Positions 51,889 to 60,393 of a DNA stretch of 64,000 nucleotides are shown here, piece by piece. Within the stretch, counting starts at the first letter, position 1; the number at the start of each line of letters is the position of its first letter. The DNA lies in NCBI GenBank assembly GCA_964475595.1, contig CAYYXG010000003.1, positions 124,001 to 188,000 of the forward strand, in the 5' to 3' direction. A program made the position numbers and the translations under genes. This DNA comes from RGEC01 sp964475595. Its GTDB lineage: Bacteria > Bacteroidota > Bacteroidia > NS11-12g > UBA955. The notes under the pieces are model-generated. The model was not told the origin of the DNA, did no database searches, and saw nothing but the letters and a program-made list of their open reading frames with translations.

Positions 51889-52989
51889 TCAGGGTTCAAT
51901 TTCCTCCCGAACTCCTTCATTCAGTCGTATGAAATGCAGACCAAAGTTGACAATTTCATCGCCATGTTTTTTCAGGTTAATGTGGTTAATATAACCTCTG
52001 TAATCCATGTTGAGCGTATGACTGATAAACGAATCACCGAATGCCATAAGTCCATAACCAATAAACATGGCCTGATCATAGCCGATGAATGCATATTTAC
52101 TGGGGTCACTGAAATAAGCGTCGTAATACAGATTTTCGAACTCCAGCATGGAAGTATCACCGGGCGTATTCACCGTAACTTCCGGGTATAATATCGATGG
52201 TTCGTCTTTATTTACGATGGTTCTATAGCTGCCATGCCAGTCATGATGGGCAACTATCCAGCTGCTTTTCTTATTCTTGAGGAGTTTCTCCAATTCCGGT
52301 TTAACAGCAACTCGTTCAATGGTGTTGAAAATGATAATACTGTCATTTCTGGTTATAGGCAGAGATAGTCTGCCATTGCTCAATGTAGCGTATTTTATCT
52401 GGTTAAAGCCCATTTTGCGGGCAGTATTTCTAATCCTGTAAACCTCACTTTTAGAGCGTGTACTCGCATCGGAAATCACATAAAAACGATGTTTTGGGAA
52501 AATCCGGACTGCTTTCTCAAAAGCGGCACGCACGCGAAGGGTGTCCGGTGTGAAAAAATTAATAACGCCGGTGCCGGAAACTAATGGTTTGTAATATTTA
52601 AGGGGTGAAACCAAGGGTATTCCCTTTTTTGAGCAATACGCTTCCACCGGAACTAAGTTATCTGCATAAACGGGGCCTACCACGATGTTTTTATCATCAA
52701 GCGCACCACTATTCAGTAAAGATTCGAGTGCAGTGCTGTCTTTATCGCTGTCAAAAACCGTGATTTCAGCTTTGAAACCCTCCGATTCCAGCATTTTGGC
52801 AGCCATTGCAAATCCTTGGTAATAATCCAGCATGACTTCCCCTACTGCACTGTGGTTTCCCGAAGATTTAAAAGGAAGGACCAGCGCAATTTTATAGTTT
52901 TTCTTATGATGATTTTGTGCGATAAGGGATTGTATTGATGATACCACCAATGCAATTCCCATGGCCATATATAAAATCACCTTGCTCAT
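51889..52989 (-). CDS. Periplasmic-binding-fold protein (type I, ABC substrate-binding-like)
   Basis: About 366 residues with a signal peptide (MSKVILYMAMGIALVVSSIQSLIAQ) and a type I periplasmic-binding fold (YKIALVLPFKSSG; DYYQGFAMAAKML; NIVVGPVYADNLVPVEAYCSKKGIPLVSP). Related Bacteroidota proteins often carry N-terminal LysM domains; none is seen. No transporter genes are adjacent, so a sensing or envelope role is possible. ATG 52989 overlaps the guaA stop by 4 nt (ATGA). Confidence 0.75.
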   Translation of the reverse strand: MSKVILYMAMGIALVVSSIQSLIAQNHHKKNYKIALVLPFKSSGNHSAVGEVMLDYYQGFAMAAKMLESEGFKAEITVFDSDKDSTALESLLNSGALDDKNIVVGPVYADNLVPVEAYCSKKGIPLVSPLKYYKPLVSGTGVINFFTPDTLRVRAAFEKAVRIFPKHRFYVISDASTRSKSEVYRIRNTARKMGFNQIKYATLSNGRLSLPITRNDSIIIFNTIERVAVKPELEKLLKNKKSSWIVAHHDWHGSYRTIVNKDEPSILYPEVTVNTPGDTSMLEFENLYYDAYFSDPSKYAFIGYDQAMFIGYGLMAFGDSFISHTLNMDYRGYINHINLKKHGDEIVNFGLHFIRLNEGVREEIEP

Positions 52990-54518
52990 TCCCATTCAAT
53001 GGTGGCCGGTGGCTTGGAACTGATATCGTAAACCACCCGGTTGATGCCCTTAACGCGATTGATGATGCTGTTGCTGATATCTGCGAGTACTTCATAGGGA
53101 ATGTGCACCCAGTCGGCAGTCATGCCGTCTGTGCTGCTTACTGCCCTCAATGCCACTACCTGTTCATAGGTTCTTTCATCGCCCATTACACCCACACTTT
53201 GTATTGGTAGGAGAATGGTTCCGGCTTGCCAGATCTGGTCATACCAGCCATATTCTTTCAGTTTTTCCAGGTAAATATGATCGGCTTCCTGAAGCAGTTT
53301 TACTTTTTCTTCTGTAATGTCGCCAATAATGCGAATACCTAGACCCGGTCCCGGGAAAGGGTGCCGGTTTAGGATTTCATCTGGCAGCATGAGGGCTTTG
53401 CCCACCCGGCGAACTTCATCTTTGAATAGTGCTCGTAATGGTTCCACAATTCCCAGATGAAGTGATTCCGGGAGTCCACCTACATTGTGGTGACTTTTGA
53501 TGGTTGCACTGGGTCCTTTCACGCTCACACTTTCAATTACATCTGGATAAATCGTACCTTGAGCAAGCCATTTGGCATCCTGTATTTTTTTAGATTCATC
53601 CTGGAATACCTCGACAAATACCCTGCCAATAATTTTACGCTTGGTTTCCGGATCGGAAACACCGGCCATAGCATCGTAAAATCGCTGTGATGCATCTATT
53701 CCATGAATATTGAGGTTTAGTTGCTCATAAGCCCTAAGGACATCATCATATTCATTTTTCCTAAGTAGGCCATTATTGATAAAAATACAATGCAGTTTGG
53801 GTCCTATGGCTTTGTGTAGCAAAAGCGCAGCCACAGAGCTGTCTACTCCTCCGCTTAGCCCCAGAATTACGGTATCGGTACCTACCTGATCCCTTATTTT
53901 CTGAACCGTTTCATCAATAAAATGGCCGGGAGTCCAATCGCCTGAGCAGCCGCAAATGGAAAATGCAAAATTGGATAACAGGGCAGAACCCTCTGTACTA
54001 TGGTAAACCTCAGGGTGGAATTGTATTCCATAGGCATGAGGGTGGCTTCCGAGCTTAAATGCTGCTACTGGAATGGATGCAGTGGTGCCAATAATGGTGC
54101 TGCCTTCAGGAACTTTCAAAATGCTGTCGCTATGGCTCATCCATACCTGACTCTCATAATGCAGACCCTCCAGTAAATGGTTGGGTTCTCCGGTTTGAAT
54201 GAGCATGGCGCGGCCATATTCGCGATGAGCCGATTTGCCAACCTCTCCGCCAAATTTTTTTGCCATGAGCTGGGCTCCGTAACACACCCCTAAAACAGGG
54301 CCATGGGCAAGAAGAGCATGCATGTCCACATCTGGGGCGTCCTGTTCGTTCACAGAGCTCGGACTGCCTGAAAGTATGATTCCTTTTACGTTTGGTCCAG
54401 GTTCGGGGTAATGGTTAAAGGGGTGAATTTCGCAATATACGTTTAGCTCGCGGATGCGTCGGGCAATCAATTGCGTGTACTGAGAGCCAAAGTCAAGTAT
54501 GAGAATGGTATCGGTCAT
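52986..54518 (-). CDS. guaA: GMP synthase (glutamine-hydrolysing)
   Basis: 510 residues. Makes GMP from XMP. Class I amidotransferase domain with Cys79 in GVCYGAQL and the later HPEVYHS; ATP-pyrophosphatase domain with SGGVDSSVAALL; C-terminal dimer domain ending KPPATIEWE. Followed by the overlapping periplasmic-binding gene. Confidence 0.97.
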   Translation of the reverse strand: MTDTILILDFGSQYTQLIARRIRELNVYCEIHPFNHYPEPGPNVKGIILSGSPSSVNEQDAPDVDMHALLAHGPVLGVCYGAQLMAKKFGGEVGKSAHREYGRAMLIQTGEPNHLLEGLHYESQVWMSHSDSILKVPEGSTIIGTTASIPVAAFKLGSHPHAYGIQFHPEVYHSTEGSALLSNFAFSICGCSGDWTPGHFIDETVQKIRDQVGTDTVILGLSGGVDSSVAALLLHKAIGPKLHCIFINNGLLRKNEYDDVLRAYEQLNLNIHGIDASQRFYDAMAGVSDPETKRKIIGRVFVEVFQDESKKIQDAKWLAQGTIYPDVIESVSVKGPSATIKSHHNVGGLPESLHLGIVEPLRALFKDEVRRVGKALMLPDEILNRHPFPGPGLGIRIIGDITEEKVKLLQEADHIYLEKLKEYGWYDQIWQAGTILLPIQSVGVMGDERTYEQVVALRAVSSTDGMTADWVHIPYEVLADISNSIINRVKGINRVVYDISSKPPATIEWE

Positions 54519-54574
54519 CTATGATACTGCGAAATTACAAGAATTAAGGCGGCAGCCCTAAAATTTCATGAAAA

Positions 54575-55177
54575 TTATGGGAAAAGCGTGATTTGAGACT
54601 TTAGGAGGGTAAAAGACTTGCGGTGATGCACTGTTGGCCCAAGTCTGGCTATTGTATCACGGTGTTTTTCTGTTGGATATCCCGCATTGTTATCCCAGCC
54701 ATATCCAGGAAAATCAGGGTGTAGTTTTTCCATGAATTCATCCCTGTGGGTTTTGGCTAGAATACTGGCAGCGGCGATAGCAATAAAGCGCGCATCACCC
54801 TTGATCATGGTATTGTGAGGTATGTCGCCATAGGATTTGAAACGATTTCCATCCACCAAAATGTGTTTGGGTTTTACGGTAAGCCCGTCGAGTGCTCGGT
54901 GCATGGCCAGGATACTGGCATTCAGTATGTTGATTTTGTCGATTTCTTCAGGACTGCAATAGGCAACAGCCCAGCTTAAAGCTGTGTTTTCAATAATTAC
55001 TCTCAGTTCATCGCGGTTTTTTTTGGAAACCTGTTTGCTATCGTTTAACAATGGGTGTTGAAAATCGGGAGGCAGGATGACCGCGGCTGCAACCACAGGT
55101 CCTGCCAGGCAACCTCGCCCGGCCTCATCTGTGCCCGCTTCAGGGAAAAGGCCGCTGTGGTTGGAAATTAAAGGCAT
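54575..55177 (-). CDS. rnhB: Ribonuclease HII
   Basis: 200 residues. Removes ribonucleotides and RNA primers from DNA. Conserved Asp/Glu site in GTDEAGRGCLAGPVVAAAVIL, plus AISILAKTHRDEFM-type AASILAKTHRDEFM and YPTEKHRDTIARLGPTVHHRKSF. It begins 1 nt after the stop of the upstream glycosyltransferase. Confidence 0.95.
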   Translation of the reverse strand: MPLISNHSGLFPEAGTDEAGRGCLAGPVVAAAVILPPDFQHPLLNDSKQVSKKNRDELRVIIENTALSWAVAYCSPEEIDKINILNASILAMHRALDGLTVKPKHILVDGNRFKSYGDIPHNTMIKGDARFIAIAAASILAKTHRDEFMEKLHPDFPGYGWDNNAGYPTEKHRDTIARLGPTVHHRKSFTLLKSQITLFP

Positions 55178-55178
55178 C

Positions 55179-56113
55179 TTATCGCAATTTTATAAGGATG
55201 GCCAATCGGTATTTATGAAATACTTCCAGGGCCTGATATAGACAGATTTGAAAACCCATATTTCCATCCATAAACCCTTGTTTTATCCAAAAATTTTTCG
55301 TAAATTTAAATATTGGGCTAAAAAGCATTTTGACAATCAGCCAGGGCAGTGGTTTTTTTGCAAAATGCGTTGCGGCAATGTCAGCAAATTTTTGCACTTG
55401 TCTTATCATATCTGCTTTGGTGGGGTAGGTGTTGTGTAGAATATCACCCTCAAGATGAGCCGCGGTATGGTCGTCAAAAAGTTCAAAACGGTCATGTGGA
55501 TTAGTACCGGTCCAGGCACCACTTTGTTTCTTCCATAACCGCAATTTGGTGTCGGGGTACCAGCCGCAGGTTTTAATGGGTTTTCCGCAGTAAAAATTGA
55601 GTCGGTTCATGGTATATCCGGCTAGGGTATCCGGGAAACCATGATGTTTAAGCCGTGAAATATTTTGTTTTAACAGTGCATCCGGTTTTTCGTCTGCGTC
55701 CAGACTTAGCACCCAGTCGTGGCTTGCCAAGTCTTTAGCTCTATTTTTTTGTTGTATATGACCTTCAAATATGTGTTGGTGGAAACGAATGCCCTTTTCA
55801 CGACAAATTTGCTCGGTGTTGTCGGTAGAGAAGCTATCCAGCACCACAATTTCATCCGNNNNNNNNNNNNNNNNNNNNNNNNNNNNNNNNNNNNNNNNNN
55901 NNNNNNNNNNNNNNNNNNNNNNNNNNNNNNNNNNNNNNNNNNNNNNNNNNNNNNNNNNCAAATTTGCTCGGTGTTGTCGGTAGAGAAGCTATCCAGCACC
56001 ACAATTTCATCCGCAATTTCACGAACGGCATCCACACAACCTGCTATATTGGCTTCTTCGTTTTTGGTGATGATAACCACAGACAGCGGAGTCATGCGGC
56101 AAAGAAAAGGCAT
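55179..56113 (-). CDS. Family 2 glycosyltransferase (WaaE-like), interrupted by a scaffold gap
   Basis: Apparent gene of 935 bp with 100 Ns inside. The 55 bp on each side of the Ns are identical; joining them removes 155 bp and leaves 780 bp, one uninterrupted 259-residue frame. The joined protein has LSVVIITKNEEANIAGCVDAV, DEIVVLDSFSTDNTEQI, LSLDADE and CGWYPDTKLRLWKK, the pattern of WaaE/KdtX-type lipopolysaccharide core glycosyltransferases. So the gene is probably whole in the cell. ATG at 56113 (56095 possible). Confidence 0.85.
55804..56013. repeat. Identical 55-bp contig ends flanking the gap
   Basis: Bases 55804-55858 and 55959-56013 are the same 55 nt. This is the mark of a de Bruijn assembly overlap (k = 55), not a biological repeat. 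Confidence 0.9.
55859..55958. other. 100-N scaffold gap
   Basis: Exactly 100 unknown bases, a conventional unknown-length gap placed inside a glycosyltransferase gene. Confidence 0.98.
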
Positions 56114-56185
56114 TTAATAGGGAAAAACACATAAAAACAGCGGCATAAAAAAATATACCGCTTTTTGTATTCGTAGATTCGTTTT

Positions 56186-56734
56186 TTAATTTTTAATCAA
56201 CTGCACTTCGCAAAGGATTTTTACTTGGTCAGAAACCAGCAAACCTCCGGCTTCCAAAGGTGCATTCCAGGTCAGGCCCCAGTCGCTGCGGCTGATGTTT
56301 CCTTCCAAACTGAATCCGGCTTTGGTGTTACCCCATGGATCTTTGGCAATTCCCTCGAAAGAAACTTTCATTTGTACCGGCTTGATTTCTCCTTTGATTT
56401 CCAAATCGCCATTCAGGATATAATTACCTTCAGCGTTTTCCTCAAGTCCTGTGCTGCGGAAAGAAATGGTTGGATATTTTTCTGCATCAAAAAAGTCTGC
56501 GCTCAGCAAATGACCGTCGCGTTGGGCATCTCCTGTATGGATTGAATTAACGTCTGCTGAAAATTGAATGGCGGCTTTTCCAAAATCGTCACCCTGTGTT
56601 TCCACACTGGCTTCAAATTTATTGAAGCCCCCTGTAACGGTGGAAATCATAAGATGTTTGATTTTGAATTGAATGTGGGAGTGACTGTTGTCAATGGCCC
56701 ACAGAGTTTTTGCAGTGCTGGCTTGTTCTGTCAT
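56186..56734 (-). CDS. YceI-family lipid-binding protein
   Basis: 182 residues, all beta lipocalin-like fold with the family opening WAIDNSHSHIQFKIKHLMISTVTGGFNKF and later DAEKYPTISFRST. No clear signal peptide, so it may be cytoplasmic here. The family binds polyprenyl or isoprenoid lipids; the ligand is not known. Upstream TATATTTG suggests its own promoter. Confidence 0.85.
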   Translation of the reverse strand: MTEQASTAKTLWAIDNSHSHIQFKIKHLMISTVTGGFNKFEASVETQGDDFGKAAIQFSADVNSIHTGDAQRDGHLLSADFFDAEKYPTISFRSTGLEENAEGNYILNGDLEIKGEIKPVQMKVSFEGIAKDPWGNTKAGFSLEGNISRSDWGLTWNAPLEAGGLLVSDQVKILCEVQLIKN

Positions 56735-56886
56735 GGTGTTATTTTAATTGGTTCTAATTGCAAATATACACAATTAAATTTGTTTAAACAAATAAAATGA
56801 TAAAAATAGGTTGGGCACATGATTCACTCACAAATAATAATCTAAAAGAGCAACTGATGTAAAATGCATGTTAATTCGCAGAACCG

Positions 56887-58041
56887 ATGGAGACGAACTT
56901 AAATCTGACATCAAAAATGCCCGGAACAGGAACCACCATATTCTCGGTTATGTCTGCGCTGGCCAATGAATATGGAGCAGTGAATCTGGCGCAGGGCTTT
57001 CCTGATTTTAACTGCCCTGAAAAGCTTATAGAACTGGTGAATCATTATATGCGACAGGGGAAAAACCAGTATGCCCCTATGCCCGGTGTGCCTGAGCTGA
57101 GAAAGAAGATTGCGGAAAAAACCCTGAAATGCTATGGTACTGAATATGACTGGCAATCGGAAATCACGGTGGTGGGGGGCGCTACACTCGGATTGTTTTG
57201 TGCCATCAGTGCTGTGGTGAAAGAAAACGATGAGGTTATTGTGATAGAGCCTGCCTATGACAGCTATATCCCGGCGATTATCCTCAATGGTGGCAAACCG
57301 GTATTCAGCAAGTTGAAATATCCAACTTTTCAAATCGATTGGGAGGAAATTAAGAAGTTGATTAATTTCCGAACCCGTGCCATAATTATCAATTCACCCC
57401 ACAATCCTTGTGGGACGGTGTTATCTGCTGAAGATATGCGGCAGCTAGCACAGTTGACGGAGAACACCGATATTGTTGTAATAAGCGATGAGGTTTATGA
57501 GCATATATTGTTTGACGGGCTGAAACACCAGAGTGCCTGTATGTATCCGGGCTTGGTGACTCGCAGTTTTATCGTATCTTCTTTTGGTAAGACCTATCAC
57601 AATACGGGATGGAAGATGGGCTATGTGCTGGCACCTGAGAAATTGACCGCCGAATTCAGAAAGATTTATCAATATGTGGCATTCAGTACCAGCACACCAG
57701 TGCAATTTGCATTAGCCGATTTTTTGGAAGAAGAATCGCACTACCTTGCCCTGCCCAAATTTTATGAACAAAAGCGGGATTATTTTCGCAATCAGATAGC
57801 AGAATCACGTTTTCAGGTGCTGCCATGCTCAGGTTCGTATTTTCAATTGCTGGGTTATGATAAAATTAGTAGGGACGACGATTATAGCTTAGCTGTGCGG
57901 CTAACTCAAGAAAATAAAATTGCCGGTGTGCCTATTAGTGTATTTTACCATGACAAAACAGACAATCGGGTACTTCGTTTTTGTTTCGCTAAAAACAAGG
58001 AAACCCTAACCCAAGCTGCCGAAATATTATGCAAACTTTAA
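56887..58041 (+). CDS. Methionine aminotransferase (YbdL/glutamine transaminase K type)
   Basis: 384 residues. Fold-type I PLP aminotransferase: SPHNPCG (170-176), the Schiff-base Lys235 in SSFGKTYHNTGWKMGY and a late Arg in RVLRFCFA. The opening (TTIFSVMSALANEYGAVNLAQGFPDF) matches YbdL/kynurenine aminotransferase-type enzymes that transaminate Met, Gln or Kyn. It overlaps the omega-amidase by 13 nt, which supports a Met/Gln transamination role. Confidence 0.88.
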   Translation: METNLNLTSKMPGTGTTIFSVMSALANEYGAVNLAQGFPDFNCPEKLIELVNHYMRQGKNQYAPMPGVPELRKKIAEKTLKCYGTEYDWQSEITVVGGATLGLFCAISAVVKENDEVIVIEPAYDSYIPAIILNGGKPVFSKLKYPTFQIDWEEIKKLINFRTRAIIINSPHNPCGTVLSAEDMRQLAQLTENTDIVVISDEVYEHILFDGLKHQSACMYPGLVTRSFIVSSFGKTYHNTGWKMGYVLAPEKLTAEFRKIYQYVAFSTSTPVQFALADFLEEESHYLALPKFYEQKRDYFRNQIAESRFQVLPCSGSYFQLLGYDKISRDDDYSLAVRLTQENKIAGVPISVFYHDKTDNRVLRFCFAKNKETLTQAAEILCKL

Positions 58042-58793
58042 CCATACGTGCCATACAGTCCAACATCTTATGGGAAAACCCTAAGGGTAATCTAGAAAAA
58101 CTATCCACTCTGCTGAAAGATTCAGAGGATGGTGAGCTGGTAATATTACCCGAAATGTTTGCCACCGGTTTCACCATGCGGCCCACAGAAATGGCCCAGT
58201 CCATGGATGGTGAAATTGTTACTTGGATGAAAGAAAACAGCCAGGAAAAGATGATTTGCGGTACTGTGGCCATTGCAGAAGGAGGCAATTACTACAATCG
58301 TTTTCTGGCTTGCTACGGCGGTGAGGTTATTGCCCTATATGACAAGCGGCATCTATTTAGTTATGCCGGGGAGGATAAATACTATACAGCAGGTAACAGC
58401 CAGACTGTATTTACCTACAAGGGTTGGAAAATCAAACCACTTATATGTTATGATTTGCGTTTTCCGGTGTGGTGCAGAAATACGGTTGAGGCGGATTTAA
58501 TGATTTTTTGTGCAAACTGGCCTGCAGTCAGGATTCAGGCATGGAATGCACTATTGACTGCAAGGGCTATCGAAAACCAGTGTTTTGTGGTGGGAGTGAA
58601 CAGGGTAGGGGTTGATGGCGCAGATAATCCGCACAGCGGATGTACTCAGGTATTTGACGCAGTCGGAAATAGTATGATTCATTTGGGCGAAACAGAAATC
58701 AGCGAAACAGTCGTTTTGGAAAAAGAAAAACTTCATTTGATTAAAATGAAGTTTCCTTTCCTGGCTGATGCAGACAGATTTAATTGTCTTTAA
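58029..58793 (+). CDS. Omega-amidase (nitrilase superfamily)
   Basis: 254 residues. The Glu-Lys-Cys triad is visible: E42 in LPEMFATGF, K106 in YDKRHLFSYAGE and C140 in ICYDLRFPVW. Nit2/YafV-type enzymes hydrolyse 2-oxoglutaramate or 2-oxosuccinamate to 2-oxo acids plus ammonia. Coupled to a transaminase that would produce such amides from glutamine, as in the known methionine-salvage pairing. Confidence 0.88.
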   Translation: MQTLTIRAIQSNILWENPKGNLEKLSTLLKDSEDGELVILPEMFATGFTMRPTEMAQSMDGEIVTWMKENSQEKMICGTVAIAEGGNYYNRFLACYGGEVIALYDKRHLFSYAGEDKYYTAGNSQTVFTYKGWKIKPLICYDLRFPVWCRNTVEADLMIFCANWPAVRIQAWNALLTARAIENQCFVVGVNRVGVDGADNPHSGCTQVFDAVGNSMIHLGETEISETVVLEKEKLHLIKMKFPFLADADRFNCL

Positions 58794-58817
58794 AAGCCCA
58801 TTAATTTGGGTTGATTA

Positions 58818-59042
58818 TTATTGTTGATAATCGTAGAGCAAGTCACACAATTTTACATCGAGAATTGCGCATACTTTTTTCATACGATCAACGGTCATTT
58901 TTTCGGGCATTTTTTCACACAGAGAATAGGACTGCTGGGTGATGTGTAATTTTTTTGCAATGTACTCTTGGCTAAATCCGCGGGTCGCACGGATAGATCT
59001 GATTTTTTCTGAGAGAGTAGGCTTGTTGCTGGCTTTCATCAT
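58818..59042 (-). CDS. Small XRE-family HTH regulator
   Basis: 74 residues: helix-turn-helix SEKIRSIRATRGFSQEYIAKKLHITQQSYSLCEK, then a short dimer-like tail. A small transcriptional regulator with unknown targets. Its own upstream region is AT-rich and holds an inverted repeat at 59079-59095. Confidence 0.8.
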   Translation of the reverse strand: MMKASNKPTLSEKIRSIRATRGFSQEYIAKKLHITQQSYSLCEKMPEKMTVDRMKKVCAILDVKLCDLLYDYQQ

Positions 59043-59078
59043 GTTTTTATTTGCGGTGCAAAGTAAATATCACAATAC

Positions 59079-59095
59079 AAGTATGTATAGTACTT
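59079..59095. promoter_or_regulatory. Inverted repeat upstream of the XRE regulator
   Basis: AAGTA (59079-59083) / TACTT (59091-59095), 7-nt spacer, about 37 bp upstream of the XRE start. A candidate auto-regulation site; weak evidence. The rest of the AT-rich region 59043-59248 shows nothing else clear. Confidence 0.3.
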
Positions 59096-59248
59096 CACAA
59101 TGCGTTGTTGTTTGTTCCTATTTTATTAATTTAATCATATGAAAACCAATCACATGGTGTTTTTCACATAAATTATTATACGAATATAGTGTGTTGATTT
59201 TATTTTCCAAAAAATATTTTTATGATAATAATCAATATGTAATTTTCA

Positions 59249-60365
59249 TTAATCAATAATTACACCACCTTTTTTCACTTCGCCACCCGCAGCCATTAGG
59301 AGATAACTTTTGATAAATGGCCACAAATCACCATCCATAACATGTTGGATGTTACTGGTTTCTTCTCCGGTTCGTACATCTTTTACCAATTTATAAGGGT
59401 GAAAAACATAGTTTCTAATTTGCGAGCCCCATTCAATTTTCATTTTTGAGTCTTCAATAACGGCTCTGGCAGCGTTGCGTTTTTGTATTTCCATTTCATA
59501 CAAACGGCTTTTAAGCATTTGCATAGCACGTTCGCGGTTTGCAAGCTGACTTCTTTCTACCTGACAAACCACCACAATACCGGTGGGGATGTGGGTGAGT
59601 TGCACCTTGGTTTCCACCTTGTTTACGTTCTGACCTCCGGCACCACCACTTCTGCTGGTTTGTAATTCTACATCTGCCGGTTTAATATCTATTTCAATGC
59701 TGTCATCCACCATTGGATATACGTAAACACTGGCAAAAGAGGTGTGTCTTCTGGCATTGCTGTCAAATGGGGAAATTCGCACCATGCGGTGAACCCCGTT
59801 TTCACCTTTTAAATACCCAAATGCGAATGAGCCGTCTATTTCCAGACTCACACTTTTTATACCGGCCACTTCACCGTCGGTCCTTTCCAGTTCAGATACT
59901 TTGAATCCGTTTTTCTCGGCCCACATCAGATACATGCGCATCAGAATTTCTGCCCAGTCGCAGCTTTCGGTACCACCGGCGCCGGCATTGATTTCCATTA
60001 CACAGCCCAAATGGTCTTCTTCACTTTGCAGCATATTACGGAATTCCAGATCTTCCACAGTCTGACAAAGCAATGCATATTGCTTATCAACCTCCTCCGT
60101 TGTGGCTTCGCCTGCTTCGGCAAATTCTACCAATATGTCTAAATCGTCCAAACCGGAATTGCAGCTTGCATAGGCATCTGTCCAGCTTTTCTTTTCTTTA
60201 AGTTTTTTAAGGTGCGCCTCCGCTTTTTTGGGGTCATCCCAAAAAGTAGGATCCAATGTACGTTCTTCTGCGTCGGCTATTTCGGCAATCTTTCTATCGA
60301 TGTCAAAGATACCTCCTCAGGGCTTCTACACGGCCCCTTATATCTTTATGCTGATCAGTATTCAT
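59249..60365 (-). CDS. prfB: Peptide chain release factor 2 with programmed +1 frameshift
   Basis: 371 residues after frameshifting. Releases peptides at UGA and UAA stops. Zero frame from ATG 60365: MNTDQHKDIRGRVEALRRYL then TGA (60305-60303). The +1 frame resumes with Asp at 60304 and runs to 59249. Motifs in the second part: SPF stop-reading tripeptide (VRISPFDSNARRHTSF) and the catalytic GGQ in SRSGGAGGQNVNKVETKV. The shift site is intact, so this is a functional gene, not a pseudogene. Confidence 0.95.
60302..60317 (-). other. Programmed +1 frameshift site of prfB
   Basis: Minus strand: SD-like AGGAGG (60317-60312), TAT, then CTT-TGA-C. Ribosomes slip on CTT, skip the T at 60305 and read GAC. 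The AGGAGG-N3-CTTTGAC layout matches the autoregulatory prfB site known from other bacteria. Confidence 0.93.
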
Positions 60366-60369
60366 ATTG

Positions 60370-60377
60370 CAAAGATA
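60370..60377 (-). promoter_or_regulatory. -7 element TATCTTTG of prfB
   Basis: Perfect TAnnTTTG, 4 nt (CAAT) before the ATG at 60365; leaderless transcript predicted. Confidence 0.5.
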
Positions 60378-60393
60378 CGTTTATTTGGCGGTT

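Noticed and set aside
55179..56113. Two separate glycosyltransferase fragments
   Set aside because: The identical 55-bp ends and exact frame restoration show one gene split by a scaffold gap.
58794..58817. Weak GC hairpin between omega-amidase and XRE gene as a terminator
   Set aside because: The stem has a G-T pair and no T run on either strand; too weak to list as a feature.
60303..60305. Stop codon in prfB as a sign of a pseudogene
   Set aside because: The context AGGAGG-TAT-CTTTGAC is the standard programmed frameshift, and the protein is complete after a +1 shift.
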